Assembly (NCBI RefSeq): GCF_900115265.1
Contig: NZ_FOVU01000001.1
Coordinates: 1,027,001 to 1,091,000 of the forward strand
Origin: Bradyrhizobium sp. Ghvi
GTDB lineage: Bacteria > Pseudomonadota > Alphaproteobacteria > Rhizobiales > Xanthobacteraceae
Direction: 5' to 3'
Length of the DNA stretch: 64,000 bases
A program made the translations under genes and the position numbers. This document shows, piece after piece, positions 1 through 8,843 of this stretch. The notes beneath the pieces were generated by a model. It saw only the letters and a list, made by a program, of their open reading frames with translations. It was not told where the DNA came from and made no database searches. Every line of letters starts with the position of its first letter. Position 1 is the first letter of the stretch.

Positions 1-690
1 GCCGGTGAAGACCCGGCCATCGACGACTTTTTCGAGCTGCGTGTCGTCCATGCCACGGCGCTGCTTCACCAGATCCTTGAACCAGGCATAGGAATCCTTC
101 ACCAGCGCATCCAGCGCGGCCCGCGCTTCCGGGCTGGTTGGCTCAAAACCATTGGGCGCGGCCTTCAGCGGCGTGGACTTCACCTCCTCGACCTTGACCC
201 CGATGGTCTTCAGGAGCTCCGAGACGTTGGGAAACTGGAACAACACGCCGATCGAGCCGACCAGCGAGCTCTGCTGGGCGATGATGTGGTCGCTCGCGAT
301 CGCCGTGATGTATCCACCGGATGCCGCAAGGCCTTCGACCACGACGACCAGCGGCTTCTTCGCCTTCAGGCGCGTCAGTGAATCATAGAGCTGCTCTGAG
401 CCGGCAGTGGTGCCGCCCGGCGAGTTGATGTGAACAATGACGGCGGCGGCCTTCGAATTCTCCAGCCGCTCCAGCGCCTGCGTGCGCTCGGCATCGCTGC
501 GGATCAGGCCGTCGATCTGCACGCGCGCGATGGAGCCTGCGGAGGCGAAGGTACCGCGCGCGCCCGGCGTCGCGATCAGCGCAAAGCCCGCAATCGCCGC
601 GATCGCGATCAGCGCGGCGATCACGCGCCAGAACGTCAGCTTACGGCGGATCCTGCGGCGATCGACGATGATGTCCGAATCGAGCGACAT
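1..690 (-). CDS. sppA: Signal peptide peptidase SppA, S49 family (3' end outside window)
   Basis: Membrane-anchored serine protease that degrades cleaved signal peptides at the inner membrane. 230 codons are present and the frame runs off the left edge, so the C-terminus is missing. A basic N-terminus is followed by one membrane segment at about residues 19-40. The nucleophile Ser124 lies in the motif LAASGGY and the general-base Lys176 lies in PLKAAP; the 52-residue spacing matches the Ser/Lys dyad of the short Bacillus-type SppA. The fold core INSPGG is at 89-93. It follows rpsA on the same strand, the usual rhizobial order; ihfB is expected next, outside the window. A strong terminator separates it from rpsA. 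Confidence 0.93.
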   Translation of the reverse strand, partial: MSLDSDIIVDRRRIRRKLTFWRVIAALIAIAAIAGFALIATPGARGTFASAGSIARVQIDGLIRSDAERTQALERLENSKAAAVIVHINSPGGTTAGSEQLYDSLTRLKAKKPLVVVVEGLAASGGYITAIASDHIIAQQSSLVGSIGVLFQFPNVSELLKTIGVKVEEVKSTPLKAAPNGFEPTSPEARAALDALVKDSYAWFKDLVKQRRGMDDTQLEKVVDGRVFTG

Positions 691-829
691 CGAGATTTCT
701 CCAAATGAAAAGGCCGCGGGCGTTGTGCCGTCACATTGTGACCATCAGCTTCTCTGGATACATCAATTGCGGCGTAATTTGAAGAAAACAAGGCTTGGGG
801 TGAGGCAGGGAAGCCGCCAAGAACTCACG

Positions 830-992
830 CGTCATCCCCGCCTAGTCTAGTGCGCGATTGCGGACGGGACGGGGATCCATAGCCACAGGGCGCAGTGTGA
901 GGCGAGTCGCCCATTTCGAGTCTTCGTCAAAAACCACTTCCTGTGGCTTTGGGTCCCAGGCTCGCGCTTCGCGTGCCCCGAGACGAGAGTTG
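830..992. repeat. Palindromic intergenic repeat between rpsA and sppA
   Basis: The 371 bases between rpsA and sppA hold no convincing gene. They contain the rpsA terminator and an imperfect palindromic element. Its clearest arms are CCATAGCCACAG at 877-888 and CTGTGGCTTTGG at 941-952, with GGGGATCC/GGGTCCC extensions. This is the style of the abundant Bradyrhizobium intergenic palindromes; no other copy of this exact type was seen in the window. Confidence 0.5.
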
Positions 993-1012
993 TGTTTGCC
1001 GCCCAACAAAAA

Positions 1013-1034
1013 AGCCCCGGCTCGCGCCGGGGCT
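1013..1034 (-). terminator. Rho-independent terminator of rpsA
   Basis: Perfect 9-bp stem AGCCCCGGC / GCCGGGGCT with loop TCGC. Read on the minus strand it is followed by a run of six T. It starts 27 bases after the rpsA stop codon. Confidence 0.9.
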
Positions 1035-1061
1035 TCGATGTCGGCAAAACCTGAGTTTTGC

Positions 1062-2768
1062 TTACTTGCTGTCGCGGTTCTTGAGCGCGGTGCCCAGGAT
1101 GTCGCCCAGCGTCGCACCCGAATCCGAGGAGCCGTACTGCGCGATGGCTTCCTTCTCTTCGGCGACTTCGAGCGCCTTGATCGACACCTGGACCTTGCGG
1201 GCCTTCTTGTCGAACTGGATCACGCGGGCATCGACCTTCTCGCCGACGGCGAAGCGTTCGGCGCGCTGGTCGTTGCGGTCACGCGCGAGCTCCGAGCGCT
1301 TGATGAAGGTCGAGAAGTCGGTCCCGGTGATCTTCACTTCGATGCCGCTTTCCTTCACCTCGAGCACTTCGCAGGTCACGACCGCGCCCTTCTTGACATC
1401 GCCCGGCTCGGCGAAGGGATCGCCTTCGAGCTGCTTGATGCCGAGCGAGATGCGCTCCTTCTCGACGTCCACATCGAGCACCACGGCCTTCACCATGTCG
1501 CCCTTCTTGTAATTGTCGATCACCTGCTCGCCCGGAAGCTTCCAGTCGAGATCGGAGAGATGGACCATGCCGTCGACGTCGCCCTCGAGGCCCAGGAACA
1601 GACCGAACTCGGTCTTGTTCTTGACTTCGCCCTCGACCACCGAACCGGTCGGATGACCTTCGACGAAGACCTCCCACGGGTTGCGCATGGTCTGCTTGAG
1701 GCCGAGCGAGATGCGGCGCTTGACGGAATCGACTTCCAGCACCTGCACGTCGACTTCCTGCGAGGTCGACACGATCTTGCCGGGGTGCATGTTCTTCTTG
1801 GTCCACGACATCTCGGAGACGTGGATCAGACCTTCGATGCCCGGCTCGAGCTCGACGAACGCGCCGTAGTCGGTGATGTTGGTGACACGGCCGGTGAAGC
1901 GGGCACCCAGCGGGTACTTGGCTTCGATGCCCTGCCACGGATCGTCCAGCAGCTGCTTCATGCCCAGCGAGATGCGGTGCGTCTCGTGGTTGATCTTGAT
2001 GATCTTGACCTTCACGGTCTGGCCGATCGAGAGCACCTCGGTCGGGTGGTTGACGCGGCGCCACGCGATGTCGGTGACGTGCAGCAGGCCGTCGATGCCG
2101 CCGAGGTCAACGAACGCACCGTAATCGGTGATGTTCTTGACCACGCCGTCGATGACCTGACCCTCTTCGAGGTTCTGCACCAGCTCCTGACGCTGCTCGG
2201 CGCGGGTCTCTTCGAGAACCGTGCGACGGGACACCACGATGTTGCCGCGGCGGCGGTCCATCTTGAGGATCTGGAACGGCTGCGAGTTGTTCATCAGCGG
2301 CGCAACGTCGCGGATCGGGCGGATGTCGACCTGCGAGCGCGGCAGGAAGGCCACGGCACCGTCGAGGTCGACCGTGAAGCCGCCCTTGACCTGGTTGAAG
2401 ATGACGCCGTTGACCTTCTCGTTGTTCTGGAAGGCCTTCTCGAGCTTGCCCCAGCTCTCTTCGCGGCGCGCCTTGTCGCGCGACAGCACGGCCTCGCCGA
2501 GAGCGTTTTCGATGCGATCGAGGAACACTTCCACCTCGTCGCCGACCTTGAGGTCGGAGTCACGGCCGGGGCCGGAAAATTCGCGCAGGGCAACGCGGCC
2601 CTCGGTCTTCAGGCCGACGTCGATGACGGCCATGTCCTTTTCAATTGCAACCACCTTGCCCTTGACGACCGAGCTCTCCTGCAGGTTGCCACCTGCGAAG
2701 GACTCGTCGAGCATCGCGGCGAAATCGTCACGCGACGGGCTATAGGTACCAGCGGAAGTCGAAGCCAT
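1062..2768 (-). CDS. rpsA: 30S ribosomal protein S1
   Basis: Binds mRNA on the 30S subunit and helps start translation of messages with weak ribosome-binding sites. 568 residues, the usual rhizobial length, with six successive S1 (OB-fold) repeats; the typical repeat signatures ITDYGAFVDLGG and ITDYGAFVELEP are visible in the middle repeats. The start at 2768 (MASTSAG) is chosen because GGAG lies just upstream; the open frame continues 26 codons further without a ribosome-binding site. It lies downstream of cmk, as in most proteobacteria, and ends at its own terminator. Confidence 0.97.
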   Translation of the reverse strand: MASTSAGTYSPSRDDFAAMLDESFAGGNLQESSVVKGKVVAIEKDMAVIDVGLKTEGRVALREFSGPGRDSDLKVGDEVEVFLDRIENALGEAVLSRDKARREESWGKLEKAFQNNEKVNGVIFNQVKGGFTVDLDGAVAFLPRSQVDIRPIRDVAPLMNNSQPFQILKMDRRRGNIVVSRRTVLEETRAEQRQELVQNLEEGQVIDGVVKNITDYGAFVDLGGIDGLLHVTDIAWRRVNHPTEVLSIGQTVKVKIIKINHETHRISLGMKQLLDDPWQGIEAKYPLGARFTGRVTNITDYGAFVELEPGIEGLIHVSEMSWTKKNMHPGKIVSTSQEVDVQVLEVDSVKRRISLGLKQTMRNPWEVFVEGHPTGSVVEGEVKNKTEFGLFLGLEGDVDGMVHLSDLDWKLPGEQVIDNYKKGDMVKAVVLDVDVEKERISLGIKQLEGDPFAEPGDVKKGAVVTCEVLEVKESGIEVKITGTDFSTFIKRSELARDRNDQRAERFAVGEKVDARVIQFDKKARKVQVSIKALEVAEEKEAIAQYGSSDSGATLGDILGTALKNRDSK

Positions 2769-3033
2769 TTGTTCTCCAGTTGCGGATGTCTTGCCGGCCG
2801 TTGGGTTCAAGGGCGTATCGCGCGCGCAGTGTCGGAAGGTCCGCAAGACCTTCGAGCGACCGCTCGCTGCTCCGGTTTGAGGCCGAAACAGCGGAAGCGG
2901 GCCGGCAGGGCCCGCACGTTCGATACGTGGAAATCTTGTGTCCGGAGCCTGGATCGCGCCGGTCCCAAATAGGGACCGAGAGTATCGACCTCAAAGAGCG
3001 GGAGCGGGCGCTTCCTCCAATGACGGCTGCGGC

Positions 3034-3672
3034 TTAACCCCGCGGCCGGCCCGCTCGGACGGCCTCGATAATGTCGATGGCGGCCCGGACGCCGCCTTCT
3101 ATATCCAGTTGGGAGTTATCTAGCAAGTAAGCATCCGGGGCCGGTTTTAAAGGCGCAATCGGCCGGTTCTTGTCGCGTTCATCGCGCTGGATGATGTCGG
3201 CGAGCACCAAAGCCTCGTCTGCGTCCTCGCCCCTTGCCCTGGCCTCCATGGTGCGGCGCCGGGCCCGGACCCTGGGGTCGGCGACGACGAAGATCTTCAC
3301 GTCGGCATGGGGACAGATCACGGTTCCAATATCCCGGCCGTCCAGCACGGCGCCGGGCGGATCGGCCGCGAATTGCCGCTGGAAATTGAGCAGGACCTCG
3401 CGAACTCTGGGGATCGCCGAGACGATCGAGGCGCCCTCGCCGGCCGCCTGGGTCTTCAGGGCGGGATTTCCGAACTTTTCGGGATCGAGTTCCAGGGCTG
3501 CCTGCACTGCTGCCGCCTCGTCCCGGAGATCATGGCCTGTTTCCATCAGGGCGTAGGCGACCGCACGATAGATCACGCCGGTATCGAGATGACGATAGCC
3601 GTAGTGATGCGCGAGGCGCTTGCCGAGCGTGCCCTTGCCGGAGGCCGCGGGTCCATCGATGGCGATGATCAT
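3034..3672 (-). CDS. cmk: Cytidylate kinase
   Basis: Phosphorylates CMP and dCMP with ATP in pyrimidine nucleotide recycling. 212 residues, normal length. The P-loop GPAASGKGT is at residues 7-15; DTGVIYRA and DGRDIGTV are the family's substrate-binding motifs, and the lid region with [11 protein letters not shown] follows. Its ATG overlaps the aroA stop codon by four bases (ATGA), which suggests translational coupling. Confidence 0.96.
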   Translation of the reverse strand: MIIAIDGPAASGKGTLGKRLAHHYGYRHLDTGVIYRAVAYALMETGHDLRDEAAAVQAALELDPEKFGNPALKTQAAGEGASIVSAIPRVREVLLNFQRQFAADPPGAVLDGRDIGTVICPHADVKIFVVADPRVRARRRTMEARARGEDADEALVLADIIQRDERDKNRPIAPLKPAPDAYLLDNSQLDIEGGVRAAIDIIEAVRAGRPRG

Positions 3673-5006
3673 GAAAACTCGGCTCCAAGCGAACGCATCA
3701 TCGGAATGAAATCAGGAAAGCTGGTGGCGATGAAGGCGGTGTCATCGACCGTCACCGGCTGGTCGGACGCGCAGCCCATCACCAGCGCGGACATCGCGAT
3801 GCGGTGATCCATGTGAGTGGCGACCGTGCCGCCACCGGGTACGTGGCCGCGGCCCTCGACGATCAGATCGTCGCCGGAGACTGTGACCTTCACACCGTTG
3901 ACGCGGAGCATTGCGGCGGTGGCCTCGAGCCGGTCGGATTCCTTGACGCGCAGTTCTTGCAATCCGCGCATGATGGTCGTGCCTTCGGCGAAGGCGGCTG
4001 CGACCGCCAGCACCAGGTATTCGTCGATCATCGAGGGCGCGCGCTCCGGCGGCACCTCGACGCCGCGCAGTTTTGAGGCCCGCACGCGCAAGCGCGCCAT
4101 CGGCTCGCCGGCGTCACCGCGGACTTCGCTTTCCTCGATGAACGCCCCCATTTCACGCAGCGTCGTGAAAAGACCGGTACGCAGCGGGTTGGTCATCACG
4201 TCAGAAAGAACCACATCGGAGCCTTCGACGATCAGCGCTGCGACGACCGGAAAGGCCGCTGAAGACGGATCGGCGGGCACGATGACGGTGGCGCCATGCA
4301 GCTCGGGCTGGCCCACCAGCGTGATACGACGGCCGTGAGCGCCCTCGGCGACCGACGTGATGTCAGCGCCAAAATGCTTCAACATCAGCTCGGTGTGGTC
4401 GCGGCTGGCCTCGCTTTCGATCACGGTGGTGATTCCGGGCGCGGCCAGGCCGGCCAGCAATACGGCCGACTTGATCTGGGCCGATGCGACCGGGGTCTTG
4501 TAGGTGATTGGCAGCGGGTCGCTCGCACCCTGGAGGGTGAGCGGCAGCCGGCCGCCTTCACCGCCGGAAATCACCTTCGCGCCCATTTTTTCGAGTGGAT
4601 CGAGGATCCGGCGCATGGGACGGCTGCGCAACGAGGCATCACCGTCGAAAACCGCCGAGATTGGGCAGCCGGCGACGGCGCCCATGACCAGCCGGCATCC
4701 GGTACCGGAGTTGCCGAAATCCAGCGCCGTCTTGGGCTGGGCAAAGCCTCCGACGCCCACACCCTGGACCTTCCAGGCAAAATCGCCGGTGCGCTCGACC
4801 TTAGCACCCAGTGCCTGCATGGATTTGGCGGTGTTGAGAACGTCCTCGCCCTCGAGCAGGCCCGAGATCCGGGTTTCGCCGACCGCAAGCGCGCCCAGGA
4901 TGAGGGCGCGGTGCGAGATCGACTTGTCTCCGGGCACCCGTACTTTTCCGGTCAGGGGGCCGCTCGAGCGCGACGTCAGCGGTGTCGGCTTGTCGGAATG
5001 GGTCAA
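3669..5006 (-). CDS. aroA: 3-phosphoshikimate 1-carboxyvinyltransferase (EPSP synthase), class II-like
   Basis: Joins shikimate-3-phosphate and PEP in the aromatic amino-acid pathway. 445 residues from a TTG start at 5006, chosen because AAGGA lies 7 bases upstream; the frame extends further without signals. Motifs PGDKSISHR (25-33), SAQIK, SRDHTE and RAPSMIDEY resemble the class II enzymes typified by Agrobacterium CP4. At the PEP-site loop the sequence is [11 protein letters not shown], so Gly101 occupies the place of Ala100 of CP4. First gene of the aroA-cmk-rpsA-sppA series. Confidence 0.95.
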   Translation of the reverse strand: MTHSDKPTPLTSRSSGPLTGKVRVPGDKSISHRALILGALAVGETRISGLLEGEDVLNTAKSMQALGAKVERTGDFAWKVQGVGVGGFAQPKTALDFGNSGTGCRLVMGAVAGCPISAVFDGDASLRSRPMRRILDPLEKMGAKVISGGEGGRLPLTLQGASDPLPITYKTPVASAQIKSAVLLAGLAAPGITTVIESEASRDHTELMLKHFGADITSVAEGAHGRRITLVGQPELHGATVIVPADPSSAAFPVVAALIVEGSDVVLSDVMTNPLRTGLFTTLREMGAFIEESEVRGDAGEPMARLRVRASKLRGVEVPPERAPSMIDEYLVLAVAAAFAEGTTIMRGLQELRVKESDRLEATAAMLRVNGVKVTVSGDDLIVEGRGHVPGGGTVATHMDHRIAMSALVMGCASDQPVTVDDTAFIATSFPDFIPMMRSLGAEFS

Positions 5007-5167
5007 GATTGTGTCCTTGGATGCGCCCTTTAGGGGCTGCGGGCAGGTACCACACGGTCTCCCCGCCGTCACGAGCATGTCTTTCTCTCGTAATGCGCTA
5101 TTGACAGCGGGCCGCCAACTAGCCAAGTGAAGCACCGCTTTTCAGACATTCCCAGGATTCCTCTGCC

Positions 5168-5572
5168 GTGGCCAAGTCCGAACTCGGAACCAAACGTATT
5201 TGCCCGACCACGGGCAAGAAGTTCTATGACCTCAACAAGAATCCGGTGATCTCGCCCTATACCGGCGAGGTGGTGCCGATCGCACCCATGGCGCCCGCGC
5301 GCGGCCGTGCGGCGGAAGCTCGCAACATGCCCCAGGACACCGCGCCGGAGCCGGCCGAGGCCGAAGAATTGGTCTCGCTCGAGGAGGCCGATGCCGAGGA
5401 GAACACCGGCAAGGTTAAGGCCGTCGTCCCCGAGTCCGAGGACGATATCGAGGTCGATGAGCCCCTCGACGACGATGATGACGACGATTCGACCTTCATT
5501 GCCGACGAAGAAGAGGGCGACGAGGACGTGACCGACATCATTGGTGATGTCGGAGGCGATGAAGAGACTTGA
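5168..5572 (+). CDS. FYDLN-acid domain protein (TIGR02300 family)
   Basis: 134 residues from a GTG start. The N-terminal half carries the family signature KKFYDLNKNPVISPYTG (about residues 18-34), including the FYDLN string that names the family. The C-terminal half is very acidic, with runs of Asp and Glu near residues 98-110. The family is common in alphaproteobacteria and its function is not established. It is divergent from aroA and lies just upstream of tRNA-Ala. Confidence 0.9.
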   Translation: MAKSELGTKRICPTTGKKFYDLNKNPVISPYTGEVVPIAPMAPARGRAAEARNMPQDTAPEPAEAEELVSLEEADAEENTGKVKAVVPESEDDIEVDEPLDDDDDDDSTFIADEEEGDEDVTDIIGDVGGDEET

Positions 5573-5668
5573 GATCAGCCCTGATCTGTGAAAAAGGGTG
5601 CACCGCGCGAGTCGCTTAGGACTCGCCGGTTGGGGTGATCCACCAGATTCACCCCTGACAAGGACTAA

Positions 5669-5743
<75 letters not shown>

Positions 5744-5744
<1 letters not shown>

Positions 5745-5848
5745 GCCTTCGCTCGCTTCGCGAGCTACGGCTAGGCAAGCCTAGGGAAGTCCCTCGTAGC
5801 GAAGTGAGCGACGGCTGTCCCGCCATAGCCCGAAGGGCGACGGCGGAC
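5744..5848 (+). repeat. Compound palindromic repeat abutting the tRNA-Ala 3' end
   Basis: Large inverted repeat: AGCCTTCGCTCGCTTCGCGA at 5744-5763 pairs with TAGCGAAGTGAGCGACGGCT at 5797-5816 (17 of 20). Between the arms lie two smaller hairpins, CTAGGC-AA-GCCTAG (5771-5784) and GGG-AAGT-CCC (5784-5793). A further stem follows at 5817-5848 (GTCCCGCC...GGCGGAC). The unit begins at the last base of the tRNA and leads to the GIY-YIG gene. Confidence 0.8.
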
Positions 5849-5943
5849 CGGGGCGGACATCTGCTTCGCTGTGATGACAAGTTACAGCCACATCTTAAAC
5901 GTGTCTCAAAGCTGCTATCCTACCTCCCCGGGGAGGAAGCATC

Positions 5944-6180
5944 ATGAAATACGTCTACATCCTCGAAAGTCTCGATTCCCAGCACTTCTACGTCGGCATC
6001 ACGGACGATCTACGAGCTCGGTTAGCTAAGCACAACGCCGGTGGAGTGCCGCACACCTCGAAATACGGTCCCTGGCAAATTCGAACGTATTTCGCCTTCG
6101 ATGACGCCGCACGCGCTGTCGCGATCGAGCGGTACCTGAAATCTGGCTCCGGCCGCGCGTTCGCCAAAAAGCACTTCTGA
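5944..6180 (+). CDS. Small GIY-YIG domain nuclease
   Basis: 78 residues, essentially a bare GIY-YIG domain. YVYILES (3-9) supplies the first strand and YVGITDDLRARLAKHN the second strand and catalytic Arg helix, followed by the His region HTSKYGPW; a Glu at position 62 (IERYLKS) fits the metal-binding Glu. GGGGAGGA precedes the ATG. Such stand-alone proteins are often annotated UPF0213-like; substrates are mostly unknown. It sits directly behind the tRNA-linked palindrome, which suggests a functional or historical link (inference). Confidence 0.88.
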   Translation: MKYVYILESLDSQHFYVGITDDLRARLAKHNAGGVPHTSKYGPWQIRTYFAFDDAARAVAIERYLKSGSGRAFAKKHF

Positions 6181-6198
6181 CTGCGCGCCTCTAATCCC

Positions 6199-6657
6199 CT
6201 ACTCCCCGATCACCGCATTCAACCGATCCCTCAGCGCGACGATCTCGTCCTTCATCGCCACCAACTCGGAGACCGCGCACTTCGAGGCCGCCAGGATCGA
6301 CTGCGGGACGCTGCGCGCTTTCTCCTTCAGCGCATGGCCCTGCGGCGTCAACGCGATCAGCACCTGGCGCTCGTCCTCGCGGCTCCGCGTACGCTTGAGC
6401 AGATGCGCGGCTTCGAGCCGCTTCAGCAATGGCGTCAGGGTCCCCGAATCCAGAAACAGCTTCTCGCCGATCTCCTTCACCGGCAAATCGTCGCGCTCCC
6501 ACAGCACCAGCATCACCAGATATTGCGGATAGGTCAGGCCGAGCCGGTCGAGCAGTGGCTTGTAGACGCGGTTGAAGGCGTGCGCGGCCGAATAGACCGC
6601 GAAGCAGATCTGGTTATCGAGGCGTTGCGGATCGAGGGTCGCTGGTTTTCGGGCCAT
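6199..6657 (-). CDS. ohrR: Organic-peroxide-sensing MarR regulator OhrR
   Basis: Represses ohrA until oxidised by organic hydroperoxides. 152 residues from ATG at 6657; the frame extends upstream but enters the operator region. Winged-helix MarR fold with LTYPQYLVMLVLWE, LFLDSGTLTPLLKRLE and the wing REDERQ. The reactive Cys18 lies in NQICFAVYSA, and a second Cys127 in SKCAVSEL fits the two-Cys Xanthomonas-type mechanism. Divergent from ohrA across 159 bases that hold duplicated AT-rich operators. Confidence 0.93.
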   Translation of the reverse strand: MARKPATLDPQRLDNQICFAVYSAAHAFNRVYKPLLDRLGLTYPQYLVMLVLWERDDLPVKEIGEKLFLDSGTLTPLLKRLEAAHLLKRTRSREDERQVLIALTPQGHALKEKARSVPQSILAASKCAVSELVAMKDEIVALRDRLNAVIGE

Positions 6658-6704
6658 GGGAGAATCTCGCGGGATATTCCTCACTCTGGGGCCAGCCGGC
6701 CGCA

Positions 6705-6766
6705 GATTCAATTGCGAACAATTAAATGTGAGGCATGCTAATTTCAATTGCTCACAATCTAATTGT
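6705..6766. promoter_or_regulatory. Two OhrR operator copies between ohrR and ohrA
   Basis: The pattern CAATTGCnnACAATnnAAT occurs twice in direct orientation, starting at 6709 and 6745, exactly 36 bases apart. Each contains inverted CAATTG/ACAATT-type half-sites, matching the AT-rich operators of OhrR in other bacteria. The position between the divergent genes suits control of both. Confidence 0.75.
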
Positions 6767-6816
6767 CTGCGATATAGCTGTCACCCCAACCCAAGAGCCC
6801 CCCTGAGGAGACGAAA

Positions 6817-7242
6817 ATGTCCGTGAACGTCCTCTACAAGACCAGCGCAAAAGCCACCGGCGGCCGCGACGGCCATGCTGCGACCCTCGACGGCGCACTC
6901 GACGTCAAGCTGACCACGCCGAAGGAGCTCGGTGGTGGCGGCGGCGCCGGCAACAATCCCGAGCAGCTGTTCGCGGCCGGCTATGCCGCCTGCTTCATCG
7001 GCGCGATGAAGTTCGTGGCCTCGCAGGGAGGCCCGAAGGTTCCTGCGGACACCTCCGTGACCTCGACCGTGGGCATTGGCCCGCGCTCGGAAGGCGGCTT
7101 CGGCCTCGATATTGATCTCGCCATCTCGCTGCCGGGCCTGTCCCGCGCGGATGCCGAGGCGCTGGTCGCGAAGGCGCACCAGGTGTGCCCCTACTCCAAC
7201 GCGACGCGCGGCAATGTCGATGTCCGCCTGACGGTCGTCTGA
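6817..7242 (+). CDS. ohr: Organic hydroperoxide resistance protein (Ohr/OsmC family)
   Basis: Thiol peroxidase that reduces organic and fatty-acid hydroperoxides using lipoylated proteins. 141 residues. The peroxidatic Cys59 is in YAACFIGAM and the resolving Cys124 in HQVCPYSNA; Arg17 and Glu49 match the conserved active-site pair. GAGGAG precedes the ATG. Paired with the divergent ohrR, its usual regulator. Confidence 0.95.
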   Translation: MSVNVLYKTSAKATGGRDGHAATLDGALDVKLTTPKELGGGGGAGNNPEQLFAAGYAACFIGAMKFVASQGGPKVPADTSVTSTVGIGPRSEGGFGLDIDLAISLPGLSRADAEALVAKAHQVCPYSNATRGNVDVRLTVV

Positions 7243-7256
7243 TCCGACGGTGGATT

Positions 7257-7286
7257 GGCTGGCCTGAGATCCCCCTCGGGCCGGCC
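7257..7286 (+). terminator. Hairpin downstream of ohr, possible terminator
   Basis: A 12-bp stem (GGCTGGCCTGAG / CTCGGGCCGGCC, two G-U pairs) around a 6-base loop begins 15 bases after the ohr stop. There is no T run after it, so termination is likely but unproven. Confidence 0.5.
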
Positions 7287-7416
7287 GCTTCCGCGAGATT
7301 TCCCACATCGCGGGATTGCGCAGCGGCGCGCATGCGGCCCTACGCGACAGCCCATTGCTGGCATAAAAAAACCTCGCTAGGCCTGTGGTCGAATATCGAC
7401 ACAGGGAAGCGAAGGC

Positions 7417-8634
7417 ATGACCGAAGCCGCCAGTTCTGGAGCAGCATTGGGCGCAATGAGCGGACTGCGTGTCATCGATCTCACGCGGGTGCTCGGCGGT
7501 CCCTATTGCACTCAGATCCTCGCCGACCACGGCGCGGACGTGATCAAGGTCGAGCCGCCCGCAGGCGACGAGGTGCGTGAATGGGGCCCTCCCTTCCACG
7601 AGGAAGACGCGGCATACTTCATCGGCATCAACCGCAACAAGCGTTCGATCGGCCTCGACCTCGCTTCCGAGGGCGGTCGCACCGTGCTGCTCAAGATGCT
7701 GGAGACCGCCGACGTCCTGATCGAGAATTTCAAGCCGGGCACGCTGGAGAAATGGGGCATCGGCAACGATGTACTCAGCAGGAAGTTTCCGCGCCTCGTG
7801 CATTGCCGGATCTGCGGCTTCGGCGCCGACGGCCCACGCGGCGGCAATCCCGGATACGACGCCATTATCCAGGCCATGACCGGCATGATCGCGGCGACCG
7901 GCTCGGTCGCGAGCGGGCCGATGCGGATCGGCGTGCCGCTGGTCGACATCACCACCGGTCTCTACGCGGCGATCGGCATCCTGATGGCGCTGTCGGAGCG
8001 ACAACGCTCGGGCAAGGGCCAGTTCCTGGAGACGACACTGTACGAGACCGGCCTTGCCATCATGCATCCGCACACCGCGAATTATTTCATGCATGGCAAG
8101 CCGCCCTCGCTGACCGGCAACGAGCACCCGAACCTCGTGCCTTACGCGATCTTCCCGACCAAGACCGACAACATCTTCATCGGCGTCGGCAATGACGGCA
8201 CCTTCCGCAAGCTCTGCAAGGAGATCGGCAAACCCGAGCTCGGCACCGATCCGCGCTTTGCCCGCAACAAGGACCGCATCGCCAATCGCGAGGCGCTGCG
8301 CGCCGAGCTTGCCGCGGTGTTCAGCCAGCACGAGGCCGAGCCGCTGTGCAATCGCCTGCTCTCCGCTGGCCTTCCCGCAGGGCCGGTGCAGAAAATCGAC
8401 CAGGCGCTGACGAACCCGCACACGATCGCGCGCGGCGATATCATCGAGAAGGACTGGTACAAGGGCGTGGCTTCGCCGATCCGGCTCGATCGCAGCAAGC
8501 CGAGCCTGCGGCGCTTGCCGCCGAAGTTCAGCCAGCACGCCCAGGAGGTGCTGGGCGAGTTCGGCTACTCAAAGGCGGACATCGACGCGATGATCGCGCA
8601 AGGCACGGTCTGCGGCCCCGAGCGCAAGCGCTAG
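7417..8634 (+). CDS. CaiB/BaiF family (class III) CoA-transferase
   Basis: Transfers CoA between carboxylic acids. 405 residues, the normal length. The N-terminal motif RVLGGPYCTQILADHGADVIKVE is spread over 24-46, KPGTLEKWG is the family helix motif, and the catalytic Asp177 lies in VPLVDITTG, equivalent to Asp169 of formyl-CoA transferase. The substrate cannot be read from sequence. It stands alone between ohr and the ugp operon, with no obvious partner gene. Confidence 0.9.
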   Translation: MTEAASSGAALGAMSGLRVIDLTRVLGGPYCTQILADHGADVIKVEPPAGDEVREWGPPFHEEDAAYFIGINRNKRSIGLDLASEGGRTVLLKMLETADVLIENFKPGTLEKWGIGNDVLSRKFPRLVHCRICGFGADGPRGGNPGYDAIIQAMTGMIAATGSVASGPMRIGVPLVDITTGLYAAIGILMALSERQRSGKGQFLETTLYETGLAIMHPHTANYFMHGKPPSLTGNEHPNLVPYAIFPTKTDNIFIGVGNDGTFRKLCKEIGKPELGTDPRFARNKDRIANREALRAELAAVFSQHEAEPLCNRLLSAGLPAGPVQKIDQALTNPHTIARGDIIEKDWYKGVASPIRLDRSKPSLRRLPPKFSQHAQEVLGEFGYSKADIDAMIAQGTVCGPERKR

Positions 8635-8773
8635 GGCCCCGGCACCGGCATTCCAATTGCGATGCCGCACTGCGGCGCCGGGACAGGTGTGCACCGCGGC
8701 TGCCCGGCGCGCGTTCGCCTATTTGACAGCTTCCCTTTTCCGGCGCTTGCCGCTTTCGTTTCGGCCGCTTACA

Positions 8774-8791
8774 CAGTCATGTGAACGTCAT
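8774..8791 (+). promoter_or_regulatory. Pho box-like site upstream of ugpB
   Basis: Two 7-base repeats, CAGTCAT (8774-8780) and ACGTCAT (8785-8791), have the 11-base period of a PhoB box (consensus CTGTCAT repeated). The site lies 53 bases before ugpB, and ugp transporters are classical phosphate-starvation genes. Confidence 0.6.
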
Positions 8792-8843
8792 ATGGCGCTG
8801 CTAGCGCAAGCGCTTCTTTTGACGGCCAAGGGAGGATTACTTA

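Noticed and set aside
858..2972. 704-codon open frame antisense to rpsA
   Set aside because: It is the shadow of the high-G+C rpsA gene, whose S1 repeats, ribosome-binding site and terminator are clear on the other strand.
5257..5541. Ser-rich minus-strand frame inside the FYDLN-acid gene
   Set aside because: It is the complement of the Asp/Glu codon runs of the real gene.
6781..8538. 585-codon minus-strand frame over ohr and the CoA-transferase
   Set aside because: It spans two recognised genes and their spacer on the opposite strand, and reads as low-complexity Arg/Ala/Gly.
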